The notes beneath the pieces were generated by a model, which was given only the letters and a program-made list of their open reading frames with translations, did not search any database and was not told where the DNA came from. A program made the translations under genes and the position numbers. From positions 1-64,000 of the forward strand of contig CAKPCG010000006.1 in NCBI GenBank assembly GCA_934141475.1: a stretch of DNA of 64,000 nt, in the 5' to 3' direction. Below are positions 38,829 through 47,323 of the stretch, in pieces (positions within the stretch are counted from its first letter, which is position 1; the number at the start of each line of letters is the position of its first letter). This stretch comes from an uncultured Clostridia bacterium. Its GTDB lineage: Bacteria > Bacillota > Clostridia > TANB77 > CAG-508.

Positions 38829-40068
38829 ATGTATTTAAAAAAAATCTCTATATTGGTTTTATTTTTCATTTTTATACAATCTTCGCTAATTTCTTTTGCA
38901 GATGATTTTGATGATTATTATGAGGAAACTTTTTCACCTTTAAATAGTAACTTAACCACGTCCCATGATATTCCTGATATAAATGCAAGACACGCTGTTG
39001 TATTAGACAGGGCTTCTAAAACAGTTTTATTTGGTAAAAATGAAAATGAAACATGTAAAATGGCTTCAACAACTAAAATTATCACTGCGTTAATAGTTAT
39101 TGAAAATACTCCTGACTTAAATTCAATTACATCTATATCAAAAAAAGCTAGTCGGAACAGGTGGTTCGAGGCTTGGGCTTTCTTTTAATGACAAAATTAC
39201 TATAAATGATTTGCTTTATGGTTTACTTATGGTTTCTGGAAATGACTCGGCTGTTGCTCTTGCAGAATTTGTAAGTGGTAGTGTTGAAAATTTTGCAAAT
39301 CTTATGAATGAAAAAGCCTCTTTTTTAGGGCTTACTTCTACACATTTTGTTACTCCTCATGGTTTAGATGAAGACGAACATTATACAACTGCTTTTGAAC
39401 TTGCTAAAATTGCAGATTATGCTCTTAAAAATGAAATATTTTCTAAAATTGTAAGCACATCTTATTATACTGTAAAAATTAATGGAAAATCTAAAACATT
39501 GCATAATACTAACGAACTCTTAGGTAATTTCGAGGGCGTTTATGGTGTAAAAACTGGATTTACAAATGGTGCTAATAGATGTCTTGTTACCTCTTGTAAA
39601 AAAAATGATTTGGATATTATTTGCGTTGTTTTAGGATGTGATACGAAGAAAAACAGAACCCTGGATAGTGTAAAAATTTTAAATTATATATTTAATAATT
39701 TTCATATAATTGATGTAAAAAAAATAATAAATGATGATTTTACTAAATGGAATAATTCACAATCAAAATATATATTTTTTAATAAAGGTTCTTTTGCAAA
39801 TCCAGAGTATTATTTAGATGAATCGCAAATTCTGTATGATAAGGTTGCAGTTGATAAAAATTTAAACAATAATATTTTTACATCAGTTTACAGCGAAAAT
39901 TCTTTTGACACTCCTTTGTATTCTGATAGTGTAATTGGAAAAATTTCTATATTTAATGGAGATACAGAACTTTTTTCTGTTAATATTTTAAATAAAAACA
40001 CTATTGGAAGAAAGACTTTTCTTGAATATTTTAAAATTTTCTTTGAAAAAAATATTTTTGAATTTTGA
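38829..40068 (+). CDS. DacF-type D-Ala-D-Ala carboxypeptidase, +1 frameshift at CGG
   Basis: Signal peptide at 1-24, then the penicillin-binding motifs MASTTK (SxxK), SGN (in MVSGNDSAVALAE) and KTG (VKTGFTNGANRC), with a C-terminal PBP5-like domain. Codon 109 is CGG in AGT-CGG-A; the zero frame then stops after 11 codons. Skipping the C gives KKASGTGGSRLGLSFNDKI, the expected loop before SGN. Joined product 412 residues. ATG 38829 has GGAGG seven bases before it. It trims pentapeptide side chains in peptidoglycan. A second, intact paralogue lies at 43909. Confidence 0.87.
39153..39155 (+). other. In-frame CGG with +1 shift (DacF-type gene)
   Basis: Context AGT CGG A at codon 109. Dropping C gives S-G-T-G-G-S and rejoins the SxN half of the enzyme. 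Confidence 0.87.
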
Positions 40069-40078
40069 TGTTTTTGTA

Positions 40079-40107
40079 TTGACTTTTGACTATTTTTTTG
40101 CTATCAT
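40079..40107 (+). promoter_or_regulatory. Promoter of the tRNA-Gly/Cys unit
   Basis: TTGACT at 40079-40084, 17 bases, TATCAT at 40102-40107, 12 bases before the tRNA-Gly 5' end. Confidence 0.75.
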
Positions 40108-40119
40108 AGAAAAGTGCTT

Positions 40120-40192
40120 GCGGGAATAGCTCAGTTGATAGAGCGCCGCCTTGCCAAGGCGGAGGTCGCGGGTTTGAGCCCCGTTTCCCGCT
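40120..40192 (+). tRNA. tRNA-Gly (GCC)
   Basis: Full cloverleaf: acceptor GCGGGAA/TTCCCGC, anticodon loop TTGCCAA with GCC, T-loop GGTTTGAGCC-type arm, and encoded CCA at 40193-40195. Normal seven-base anticodon loop, so it is not an expanded frameshift-suppressor tRNA. It reads GGC and GGT. Confidence 0.96.
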
Positions 40193-40241
40193 CCAAATTT
40201 TAAGTACTATTTTTGCTTTTATAGCATATAATTTAATATAA

Positions 40242-40312
40242 GGCGACTTAGCCAAGCGGTAAGGCACGAGTCTGCAAAACTCTGATGATCGGTTCGACTC
40301 CGATAGTCGCCT
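40242..40312 (+). tRNA. tRNA-Cys (GCA)
   Basis: Acceptor GGCGACT/AGTCGCC, anticodon GCA in loop CTGCAAA, T-arm GGTTCGACTCC, CCA encoded at 40313-40315. Transcribed with tRNA-Gly. Its 3' end is partly duplicated at 41961. Confidence 0.96.
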
Positions 40313-40322
40313 CCAAAAAATA

Positions 40323-40363
40323 ATCGATAAAACGTTGGTATATCAACATTTTATCGATTTTTA
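40323..40363 (+). terminator. tRNA operon terminator
   Basis: Arms ATCGATAAAA and TTTTATCGAT with an inner GTTG/CAAC stem, followed by TTTTTA. A related copy lies at about 41979-42017. Confidence 0.82.
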
Positions 40364-40492
40364 TATATTTTATGCTAAAAATAAAAATATAGTATTTTCA
40401 ATACTTTTTAAAGCTGAAAAGTAAAAAAATCAATTTATATGGGTTAAAAAATAGTTAAAATAAAACAGAAATGAATAATATCATTTCTGTAA

Positions 40493-40520
40493 TGGTATGG
40501 GTAATGGATTCGAACCATTT
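40493..40520 (-). pseudogene. tRNA 3'-end fragment
   Basis: Minus strand reads a perfect T-arm (AATGG-TTCGAAT-CCATT), then TACCCAT, A and CCA: the last 28 bases of a tRNA without the rest. This is what an integrase that targets a tRNA gene leaves behind. Confidence 0.65.
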
Positions 40521-40840
40521 TGACCTTTATCTATAACTTTTACCTATTTTAATCAAACATATTTATTTCGCAACCCATATATACAAAGGTCTTTTCCATT
40601 TTTGCTATTTATTTTTTTCATTTTATCTTTCTCCCTTATAAAAATTTTGTCTATTAAGTTAATCATTAAAGTGATAATTGTTGGTATTGTGTCCATTCGT
40701 ATAAGGATTATGAATAAAACTAGTTTAATTATTATAGGGAACATTATATGCAATGAATTTTTATGAATTTTAATAAAAACTATTGATTTTTATTAAAAAA
40801 ATCTGTATAATTAACTTAATAATTACATATTATAGTTAAT

Positions 40841-40908
40841 AATTCCCCTGTTGATTCGAAGCTTTACGTTTAGTGCGTAAAAGATTTATGTAGATGAGAT
40901 GGGGGATT
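40841..40908. ncRNA. Candidate structured RNA by DUF3800 gene
   Basis: An 8-bp outer stem (AATTCCCC with GGGGGATT) encloses a perfect hairpin TTTACG-tttagtg-CGTAAA at 40863-40881. It lies eight bases past the DUF3800 stop. Structured RNA motifs associated with DUF3800 genes have been described; I recall the association but cannot match a class. Confidence 0.35.
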
Positions 40909-40915
40909 ATTGATT

Positions 40916-41752
40916 TTATTGCTTTTTGGTAAGTTTTCTATAGTAAGTAGAATTACTTGGAATAAACTTCCAATGTCTATAAGGTATTGTCCATGTATTC
41001 ATATTGTGTAATCCTGTTGATACTCCTATATTAAAATTTGGATGAATTTCTCTAATTCTACTTAATATATGTTTATATAGTTTTTCTTTAGCTATTGTCT
41101 TTTTTCCTCTTTTATTACTATTAGGCAATTTCTCTTTATGAAAATTATTCAATCTAAAATTTATTGAGCCTAATATTATATCCATACATTGTAAAATAAC
41201 GTGATTATGAGAAATTACTTCTGCAATATTTTCTCTTTTAATATATATATTATTATCTTTAAAAATATTTACATTGTTTAATCCATAAACAAAATCTATA
41301 AAAGTGTTGTTTCTATTAGGTGTATTGGGCAATTTGTCAAAATAAAATCTAACTGAAATTTCTTTATTTTTTAAAGGATTACAATTTTCAAATCCAAAAG
41401 CCCATTTTACAAATTGATAATAAAGTAAATAATATTCATTATCTATTTGATTGTCTGTTAAATCATTTGCTATATAGCATACGGGTTTAAACATTATTCT
41501 AATTTTTATATTACTTATTTTAATATAATCAAAAAATAAGTCCATTATTTCTACATATTTTTCTAAATAGCTTTCTGTTACTTTAGACCATTTAATTTCT
41601 CCAAACAAATTTAATTCTAATTTCTTTTTATTTAAAGATGATGTTAATTTATCAATTTGCTTTGAATTAACAACAGCACCACCATAGAAATTTCCAAAAT
41701 ATTTTCCTTTTTTGGCAGACTCATCACAATAAACAATGTATTCTTCTTTCAA
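40916..41752 (-). CDS. DUF3800 protein
   Basis: 278 residues starting EEYIVYCDESAKKGKYFGNF, the typical DUF3800 opening with an acidic 'DES' motif on the first strand of an RNase H-like fold; further acidic residues and SNKRGKKTIAKEKLYKHIL follow. The family is found on mobile elements and is predicted to be nuclease-like; its role is not established. TTG start with AGGAGG nine bases upstream. It is the only gene in a 1.66-kb segment flanked by copies of the tRNA-Cys 3' region, so probably horizontally acquired. Confidence 0.8.
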   Translation of the reverse strand: MKEEYIVYCDESAKKGKYFGNFYGGAVVNSKQIDKLTSSLNKKKLELNLFGEIKWSKVTESYLEKYVEIMDLFFDYIKISNIKIRIMFKPVCYIANDLTDNQIDNEYYLLYYQFVKWAFGFENCNPLKNKEISVRFYFDKLPNTPNRNNTFIDFVYGLNNVNIFKDNNIYIKRENIAEVISHNHVILQCMDIILGSINFRLNNFHKEKLPNSNKRGKKTIAKEKLYKHILSRIREIHPNFNIGVSTGLHNMNTWTIPYRHWKFIPSNSTYYRKLTKKQ

Positions 41753-41960
41753 GATTTATCCTCCTTTAGTTTAATAATCAAATTATAGCATAATAAGGAG
41801 AAATATACAATATTATCAAACATATTTTCTATATAATTTTACAATATATAATAATATTTTTATAATATTAAATTTATTGGGTTAAAAATGTGTTAAAATG
41901 AGATTTTTTCAGCACAAAAGTACAGAATACAAGAGGGATACAGGATACACTCAATATGAC

Positions 41961-42060
41961 TATCGCCTCCAATAAAAGAACGATAAAATGCTGTTACATC
42001 AACATTTTATCGTTTTTTATATGATTTTATGTGCAGAACAAGAATGTAGTATTTTCAATG
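41961..42060 (+). repeat. Imperfect copy of tRNA-Cys 3' end and terminator
   Basis: TATCGCCTCCA followed by the hairpin CGATAAAATG...CATTTTATCG and TAGTATTTTCAAT matches 40305-40405 downstream of tRNA-Cys, offset about 1,656 bases. Reads as the second attachment site of the DUF3800 island. The rest of 41755-42273 holds no supported gene. Confidence 0.65.
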
Positions 42061-42273
42061 ATTTTATATATAAAAAAATGTGACAAAATTTTATATGTTC
42101 GCTTGAATTTTACCAATAAATGTTATATGATATCAAACATAGGAAATGAGATAGTAGATTTGTGTTACCACTTCAAATTGGATAGTTTTACTATCAGAAA
42201 GTGAGGTGGTGTTTATGAGTTTTTTATTATTTTCATTTTGCATGATTACTAAATATGGTATTAATTTTAATGC

Positions 42274-42411
42274 TTATGGTACATATTTTTTTATATTTGC
42301 TATTTCCTCATTTGATAAAAATAAATGTGTTGCATTTACCGAGTCTTCCCATACTTCTAGAAGTTTATTTATTATTGTTTCATTCCTATCTTTTACTTCA
42401 ATTATTCTCAT
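42274..42411 (-). pseudogene. GNAT acetyltransferase N-terminal remnant
   Basis: MRIIEVKDRNETIINKLLEV then WEDSVNATHLFLSNEEIANI and KKYVP match the start of GNAT acetyltransferases of the YjgM/PA4866 kind. An in-frame TAA follows where Gln is expected, then ALKLIPYLV and loss of similarity. The acetyl-CoA-binding half is absent. Confidence 0.6.
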
Positions 42412-42444
42412 TTTGTTTATTCACTCCAAACTTATATTTAAATT

Positions 42445-43053
42445 TTATTTTATATAAGTATTTAAAATAAAATAAATATTTTCTACAACTTTATCAGCAA
42501 AATCTTCTTTTAAATATCCTATATTTTCTTTTTTCATTTTTGAATATTTTGTTAAAGTGTATTTTATTTCATCTTCAATCATCTGTTTATTCATTCCGCA
42601 AATTGGTAAAATTTTTGCACTTTTTATTTTTTGTTTTACTTCTTGCCACCATTTTTGGTCTATATTATTGCATTCTAATTTAAATATTCCTTCTTCATAA
42701 TGTTTGTATGCTGTATTATAGTCAAAACCTTCTTTAATTAAATTTGGATATAATTCATTTTGATATATTTTATCACATATTATATCTGTTAAAACATGTA
42801 TTAGATATCCTTTTAGATATGTTTCTTCATAATTTTCTTTGTTTTTTTTATAGAAATCTATTATATTTTTTTGCCATTTATCTAAATTTTCATCTCTTAC
42901 ATGAGTTCTCCATCTATCTTCCTTACTTGCAAAACCATACGCATTTACGCTATCTGGCACCATTAGTCCTAAATAAAAATCATTTGTGTCTAAGTTTAAA
43001 TCGTTTTTGGCAATTTTATTTCCTACTAATTCATGAAATAGTATTGTTGGCAT
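42445..43053 (-). CDS. Zn-dependent phospholipase C-like protein
   Basis: 202 residues. MPTILFHELVGNKIA, FYLGLMVPDSVNA, WRTHVRDENLDKW and GYLIHVLTDIICDKIY have the His/Asp pattern of the zinc-dependent phospholipase C/HD-like fold often annotated in clostridia. No signal peptide, so probably cytosolic and perhaps not a true phospholipase. ATG 43053 is preferred (GGAGG seven bases before). It lies 46 bases from comEA. Substrate unknown. Confidence 0.65.
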   Translation of the reverse strand: MPTILFHELVGNKIAKNDLNLDTNDFYLGLMVPDSVNAYGFASKEDRWRTHVRDENLDKWQKNIIDFYKKNKENYEETYLKGYLIHVLTDIICDKIYQNELYPNLIKEGFDYNTAYKHYEEGIFKLECNNIDQKWWQEVKQKIKSAKILPICGMNKQMIEDEIKYTLTKYSKMKKENIGYLKEDFADKVVENIYFILNTYIK

Positions 43054-43098
43054 TTTCATTCCTCCTTTTCATTTTTGACATTATACCACATTTATATT

Positions 43099-43812
43099 TT
43101 ATTTTACAGTTATTAAGTTTTTTATATTTTCAAATTTGTTTTCTCCTATTCCACTTACATTTTTTAAATCTTCTATATATTTAAATTTGCCATTTTGTTC
43201 TCTATATTCTACTATTCTTACAGCTATTGAAGCTCCTATACCCGGCAAAATTTGCAATTCTTCTTGTGTTGCTTTATTTATATTTATTAGTTTTGATTCT
43301 TTTTGTTTTATGTCCTCATTTTCTATAATTCCTTCGCCATTCTCTTTTTGAAAAATTTCTTCATCTTCTTCAATCTTTTCGTCATCGTTACTGTCATATT
43401 CACTGTAGTCATTATATTCGTCATAGTCATCATCTATATATTTTATAATCGGAATTTTTATTTTTACTCCATCTTCTAACATATATGCTAGATTGACTTT
43501 TGATATATCTGCCTCATCTGTTAGTCCTCCACTTGCTTCAATTGCATCTTCTATTCTGCTTCCTTCATTTAGTTCTACAACACCTGGATTTTTTACACCT
43601 CCTGTTATATGAACAAATATTTTTTTATTTTCTTCTTCTTCATCTTTTGTTTGGTTTTGTTTTGTTGTATTTGATACTAAAATCTCATCATCCAATTGAA
43701 TATTTTCATTTGTCTGATTTTTATTATATATTATTGCAATTATTCCTATTGATATAATTGCTGCTATTAATACTATTAATATTTTTTGTTTTTTGCTTAA
43801 ATTTTCTAACAT
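43099..43812 (-). CDS. comEA: ComEA-type DNA-binding protein
   Basis: 237 residues: N-terminal membrane helix (about 10-28), an SLBB domain (FVHITGGVKNPGVVEL to VNLAYMLEDGVKIKIP), an acidic linker, and two helix-hairpin-helix motifs (ININKATQEELQILPGIGAS and FKYIEDLKNVSGIGENKFEN). ComEA binds incoming double-stranded DNA outside the membrane in natural transformation. AAGGAGG precedes the ATG. With the dprA gene it hints at competence, although dprA here has irregular features. Confidence 0.9.
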   Translation of the reverse strand: MLENLSKKQKILIVLIAAIISIGIIAIIYNKNQTNENIQLDDEILVSNTTKQNQTKDEEEENKKIFVHITGGVKNPGVVELNEGSRIEDAIEASGGLTDEADISKVNLAYMLEDGVKIKIPIIKYIDDDYDEYNDYSEYDSNDDEKIEEDEEIFQKENGEGIIENEDIKQKESKLININKATQEELQILPGIGASIAVRIVEYREQNGKFKYIEDLKNVSGIGENKFENIKNLITVK

Positions 43813-43908
43813 TTTTCCTCCTTATTTTTATTTTTTTCCTAAAATTATTGCAAAATTTGCATATATATTGTATATTTTAAATATTAAATTTTAAAAAGTG
43901 GTGAATTT

Positions 43909-45168
43909 ATGAAAAACAAGTTTTTAAGTATGCTTTTATTTTTTGTTTTTTGCATTTTTACTTTTCAAAGTAATTTTGTTTATTGTGCAAATGATAATAG
44001 TATATCTTCTAATGATAATATAAATATATATTCCGATGCGGGAATTTTAATAGATTTTAAGACTGGCAATGTTCTTTATTCTAAAAATGGTAATGAAAGA
44101 AGGTATCCTGCAAGTACAACTAAAATTTTGACTGCAATCCTTGCTATAGAAAAATGTAACTTAGATGATATAGTTACTGTTTCTAAAAGCGCTGTTTCAT
44201 CTATTCCTTCAGGATATTCATCTGCTTATTTATCTGCTGATGAAGAAATTTCTGTAAGAGATTTAATAACAGTGTTTTTAGTTCATTCTGCAAATGATGC
44301 AGGATATGTTCTTGCAGAACACATTTCTGGCTCTATTGATGCCTTTGCAGATTTAATGAATTCTAAAGCAAAGGAAATTGGCTGTATAGATACTCATTTT
44401 ACAAATCCAAGTGGTATTCATGATGAAAATCATTATACTACTGCTTCAGATTTAGCTTTAATTGCAAGATATTGCATGCAAAATGCAACTTTTAAAAGTA
44501 TAGTTTCTAAAAAGACTTGTACAATTAGCAGTACTAATAAATTTGGTGAAAGATCTTATATAAATACCAATGATTTGCTTAATCCTTCTTCTAAATATTA
44601 TTTGGAAGAATGTGTTGGCATAAAAACTGGTTATACAAGCCAAGCTAAAAATTGTTTAATTTCGGCTTGTTCTAAAAATGGACTTGGATTAATTTGTGTT
44701 ATTTTAGGAGCAAACCCCATAAATAATAGTGAAAGTTCTAGATATATAGATTCTATTAACTTATTTAAATATGGATATTCTAATTATTCTTTAAAGACTT
44801 TAATAAATAAAGGTGATGTAGTGGAAACAATTAAAATTTCTAATGGTTCTGATGAAACTAAAAGTCTAGACCTGATAGTAGAAGATTCAATTTCTGCTTT
44901 ATCAAATAACAGTGCTGTGGTTTCTGAACCTAAAATTGTATTAAAAGGTAATTTATCTGCTCCTATAGCAAAAAATTCTATAGTTGGTACTATTTCTTAT
45001 ACAATAGATGATACAACTTATACACAAAATTTACTTGCATCACATGATGTAGAGCAAAGTAATTACACTGTTTATATTTTAGGTTTTGTATTTATATTTT
45101 TAGTAATAATAAGTATTTTGACAATAATAATTATTATGAAATTTAAAAAAAGTAAATATGATTTTTAA
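43909..45168 (+). CDS. D-alanyl-D-alanine carboxypeptidase (DacF-like)
   Basis: 419 residues, intact paralogue of the gene at 38829. Signal peptide (1-26), PASTTK (SxxK), SAN in VHSANDAGYVLAEH, and IKTGYTSQAKNC (KTG). A PBP5 C-terminal domain and a terminal membrane helix followed by KFKKSKYDF anchor it. In this copy the loop before SxN reads SSIPSGYSSAYLSADEE and has no CGG. GGTG seven bases before ATG. Trims peptidoglycan stem peptides. Confidence 0.92.
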   Translation: MKNKFLSMLLFFVFCIFTFQSNFVYCANDNSISSNDNINIYSDAGILIDFKTGNVLYSKNGNERRYPASTTKILTAILAIEKCNLDDIVTVSKSAVSSIPSGYSSAYLSADEEISVRDLITVFLVHSANDAGYVLAEHISGSIDAFADLMNSKAKEIGCIDTHFTNPSGIHDENHYTTASDLALIARYCMQNATFKSIVSKKTCTISSTNKFGERSYINTNDLLNPSSKYYLEECVGIKTGYTSQAKNCLISACSKNGLGLICVILGANPINNSESSRYIDSINLFKYGYSNYSLKTLINKGDVVETIKISNGSDETKSLDLIVEDSISALSNNSAVVSEPKIVLKGNLSAPIAKNSIVGTISYTIDDTTYTQNLLASHDVEQSNYTVYILGFVFIFLVIISILTIIIIMKFKKSKYDF

Positions 45169-45211
45169 ATTTTATTGAATTCAAATTTTATGAAATTTAA
45201 ATTTTATTTTG

Positions 45212-45240
45212 GGAGGGATTTTAAATCCCTCCTTTTTATT
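45212..45240. terminator. Bidirectional terminator between dacF and LCP gene
   Basis: Ten-base arms GGAGGGATTT and AAATCCCTCC, followed by TTTTTATTT on plus and preceded by A-run for minus. It overlaps the LCP stop codon. Confidence 0.85.
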
Positions 45241-46600
45241 TGTAATCTTTTCCTAGAATTATTTTTACATCTACTGTACTTGTGCTCGATGTACTACTAG
45301 ATATATTTCCTACTCCAAGAATTTCTTTTATTTTATCCGTTGTTTTGCTAGGAACTGCTGTCTTGTTTATTATTGTTGTTTTAGTTGTTGCTGTTGTAGT
45401 TCCTGTTTTATATACATTATATCCTTGTGCTTTTAGTGCTTTTGTTGCTTGATTTAAAAGTGCACTATTTCCACTTCCATTTAATAATTCTATTTTTATA
45501 TTTGAATTAGTAGTTTCGGTTGATTCTTCATTATTAGTTGTAGAAGATTTTATTTGATTTGTTGTATTACTTTTAGTTTCTATTTCATTTGTTTCTTTTG
45601 TTTCACTTGCTTCATTTTCTGATGATGTTACATTTTGTTCATTAAATATTTCTTCTACTAGGCTTTTTGTTTCTTTTTCGTTATATATAAAGAATGATAA
45701 TTTGTTATAGTAATCAGCTTCTCCTGGTATGCTTTCTGCTCTTATATTTTCTGTATTAAATTCTACTGCATATGGTATATAATCTGTTACCATTGACCAA
45801 TTTTTTATATTTGTTGTTACATTTTCTTTTACTATGTCTATAAAACTTCCTATTTTTGTTATATTTTTTAATTGTAATGTTTGTTTTGCAACTTCTGTTA
45901 TGAATTCTCTTTGTGTTCTCATTCTTCCTAAGTCATTATCTCCATAGCTTGATGGATATGATGTTCCATTGTTATTTTTTCTGAATCTTACTAATCCTTC
46001 TGCTTGTGTTCCATTTAGTTTTTGTTTTCCTTTTTTTAGGTGTATTGCTAGATCTTGTGAGCTATCATCGTAATTCATGTTTATTGGTACATCGAATTCT
46101 ACTCCACCTATTTCGTCTACTAATTGAACAAGTGCATTGTTGCTTATTACTACATAGTAAATTATATTTAGACCTGTTATTTTATTTACTGCTGCTAGCG
46201 TTTTTTCTGGGCTTGATTGGTATAAGGCATTTATTTTGTCATATGAAGTTGCCTTATTTTTGTTTGTTCCAACAAATGTATCCCTTGGAATTGATAGTAA
46301 TGCTGCTTTTTGAGTTTTTGGATTATATGATGCAACTATAATTGTGTCAGTAAGTTTTGAGCTTATGTCCTCACTTACTCCCATTATTAATACTGTAAAT
46401 GGCTCTAAATTTTGTAATTTTTTTTCGTCTTGTCCTACTGCTGTTTGTATCATTCCTTTTAGTCCCCATCCGTTTTTGTAGGTACTGTATCCAATAAATC
46501 CTCCTATGAATAGTACTATCATTAATAATATTATTAGTAATACTTTTAGTGCTCTATGTTTCTTTTTTATTTTTTTATTTTTTTCTACTTTTTTATTCAT
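45236..46600 (-). CDS. LytR-CpsA-Psr family glycopolymer transferase
   Basis: 454 residues: basic N-terminus and membrane helix (about 18-40), the LCP catalytic domain with LLSIPRDTFVG, KINALYQ, VDEIGGVEFDVP and EGLVRFRKN (arginines that bind the polyprenyl pyrophosphate), then a Ser/Thr/Asn linker and a LytR_C domain (IKIELLNGSGNSALLNQATK). It attaches teichoic-acid-like or other glycans to peptidoglycan outside the membrane. The ribosome site is weak. Upstream lies the cvpA gene on the same strand. Confidence 0.92.
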   Translation of the reverse strand: MNKKVEKNKKIKKKHRALKVLLIILLMIVLFIGGFIGYSTYKNGWGLKGMIQTAVGQDEKKLQNLEPFTVLIMGVSEDISSKLTDTIIVASYNPKTQKAALLSIPRDTFVGTNKNKATSYDKINALYQSSPEKTLAAVNKITGLNIIYYVVISNNALVQLVDEIGGVEFDVPINMNYDDSSQDLAIHLKKGKQKLNGTQAEGLVRFRKNNNGTSYPSSYGDNDLGRMRTQREFITEVAKQTLQLKNITKIGSFIDIVKENVTTNIKNWSMVTDYIPYAVEFNTENIRAESIPGEADYYNKLSFFIYNEKETKSLVEEIFNEQNVTSSENEASETKETNEIETKSNTTNQIKSSTTNNEESTETTNSNIKIELLNGSGNSALLNQATKALKAQGYNVYKTGTTTATTKTTIINKTAVPSKTTDKIKEILGVGNISSSTSSTSTVDVKIILGKDYK

Positions 46601-46651
46601 TTGCTTATATTTTCCACTCTTTTCCTTCTAAATTAAAAACTATATGCTAAA

Positions 46652-47311
46652 TTATACCAAATATTTTCCTAAAACGCAATAGTTTACTATAATATTGTTA
46701 TTATATAGTACTTTTGTTACATATGATTCTTCTATTGCTGTTGATATTTTTTCATTTCCTTTTATTGATATAATAAAAAACATTATTGTTAATATTATAT
46801 AAACTATTACTAATCCCTTTATTGCTCCATAGGCTATTCCTCCAACTTCATTTAATTGTTTTATAATTGGAAATTTAGCAATACTTCCTGTTATAATTTT
46901 TAGAATAAATAGAATTGCTCTTATTACAATAAATAAAATTATTCCTGTAATCACTTCTACTACTTTTGTTGATATTTGTTTTGCAACAACTTCAGTCGCT
47001 TGTTTTTTTGCTTCTTCTGCTGTGTTTTGTATGGCATTTTGTATAAATATGTTTATATCTTTGCTATTTTTTTTCTCTTCTTTTTCTGTTTCGTTATCAC
47101 TGTTTTTTATTATTATTTCTTCTATTTTATTATCTATTTGAGTATTATTTATTATAATATTTGAAATAGGTTTATATAGTACTAATGTCGCAATAATTGC
47201 TATTAAAAATGCGCATATATTTAATATTACATTCATTAATCCTTTTTTGTACCCTATTATTATATTTATAATTAATATTGCAATTATAATTATATCTAAA
47301 AAAATTCCCAT
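46652..47311 (-). CDS. cvpA: CvpA family membrane protein
   Basis: 219 residues with four membrane helices. The start GIFLDIIIIAILIINIIIGY and KKGLMNVI match the CvpA family (colicin V production/ YshB). The loop after the second helix is long and charged. ATG at 47311 is chosen, with AGG eight bases upstream; a GTG three codons earlier would overlap. It directly follows the DUF5711 gene. Role in envelope homeostasis is uncertain. Confidence 0.85.
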   Translation of the reverse strand: MGIFLDIIIIAILIINIIIGYKKGLMNVILNICAFLIAIIATLVLYKPISNIIINNTQIDNKIEEIIIKNSDNETEKEEKKNSKDINIFIQNAIQNTAEEAKKQATEVVAKQISTKVVEVITGIILFIVIRAILFILKIITGSIAKFPIIKQLNEVGGIAYGAIKGLVIVYIILTIMFFIISIKGNEKISTAIEESYVTKVLYNNNIIVNYCVLGKYLV

Positions 47312-47323
47312 CTTTATCACCTA

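Larger units (their letters stand above)
40364..40915. other. Island region without a supported gene
   Basis: Between the tRNA terminator and the DUF3800 gene. Holds a tRNA 3' fragment (40493-40520), the motif GGGTTAAAAAATAGTTAAAA at 40441 (a similar one at 41879), and a hairpin-rich stretch (40841-40908). A 66-codon minus-strand frame at 40553-40753 is not convincing. Confidence 0.5.

Noticed and set aside
40120..40192. tRNA-Gly as the frameshifting tRNA
   Set aside because: Its anticodon loop has the normal seven bases (GCC), and most sites use GGA, which it would not read. The responsible tRNA must be elsewhere in the genome.
40553..40753. Minus-strand frame of 66 codons in the DUF3800 island
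   Set aside because: No family resemblance or clear start; could be an integrase tail remnant but the evidence is too thin.
42206..42457. Plus-strand open frame of 83 codons
   Set aside because: It is antisense to a recognisable GNAT N-terminus; the hydrophobic reading is a shadow.
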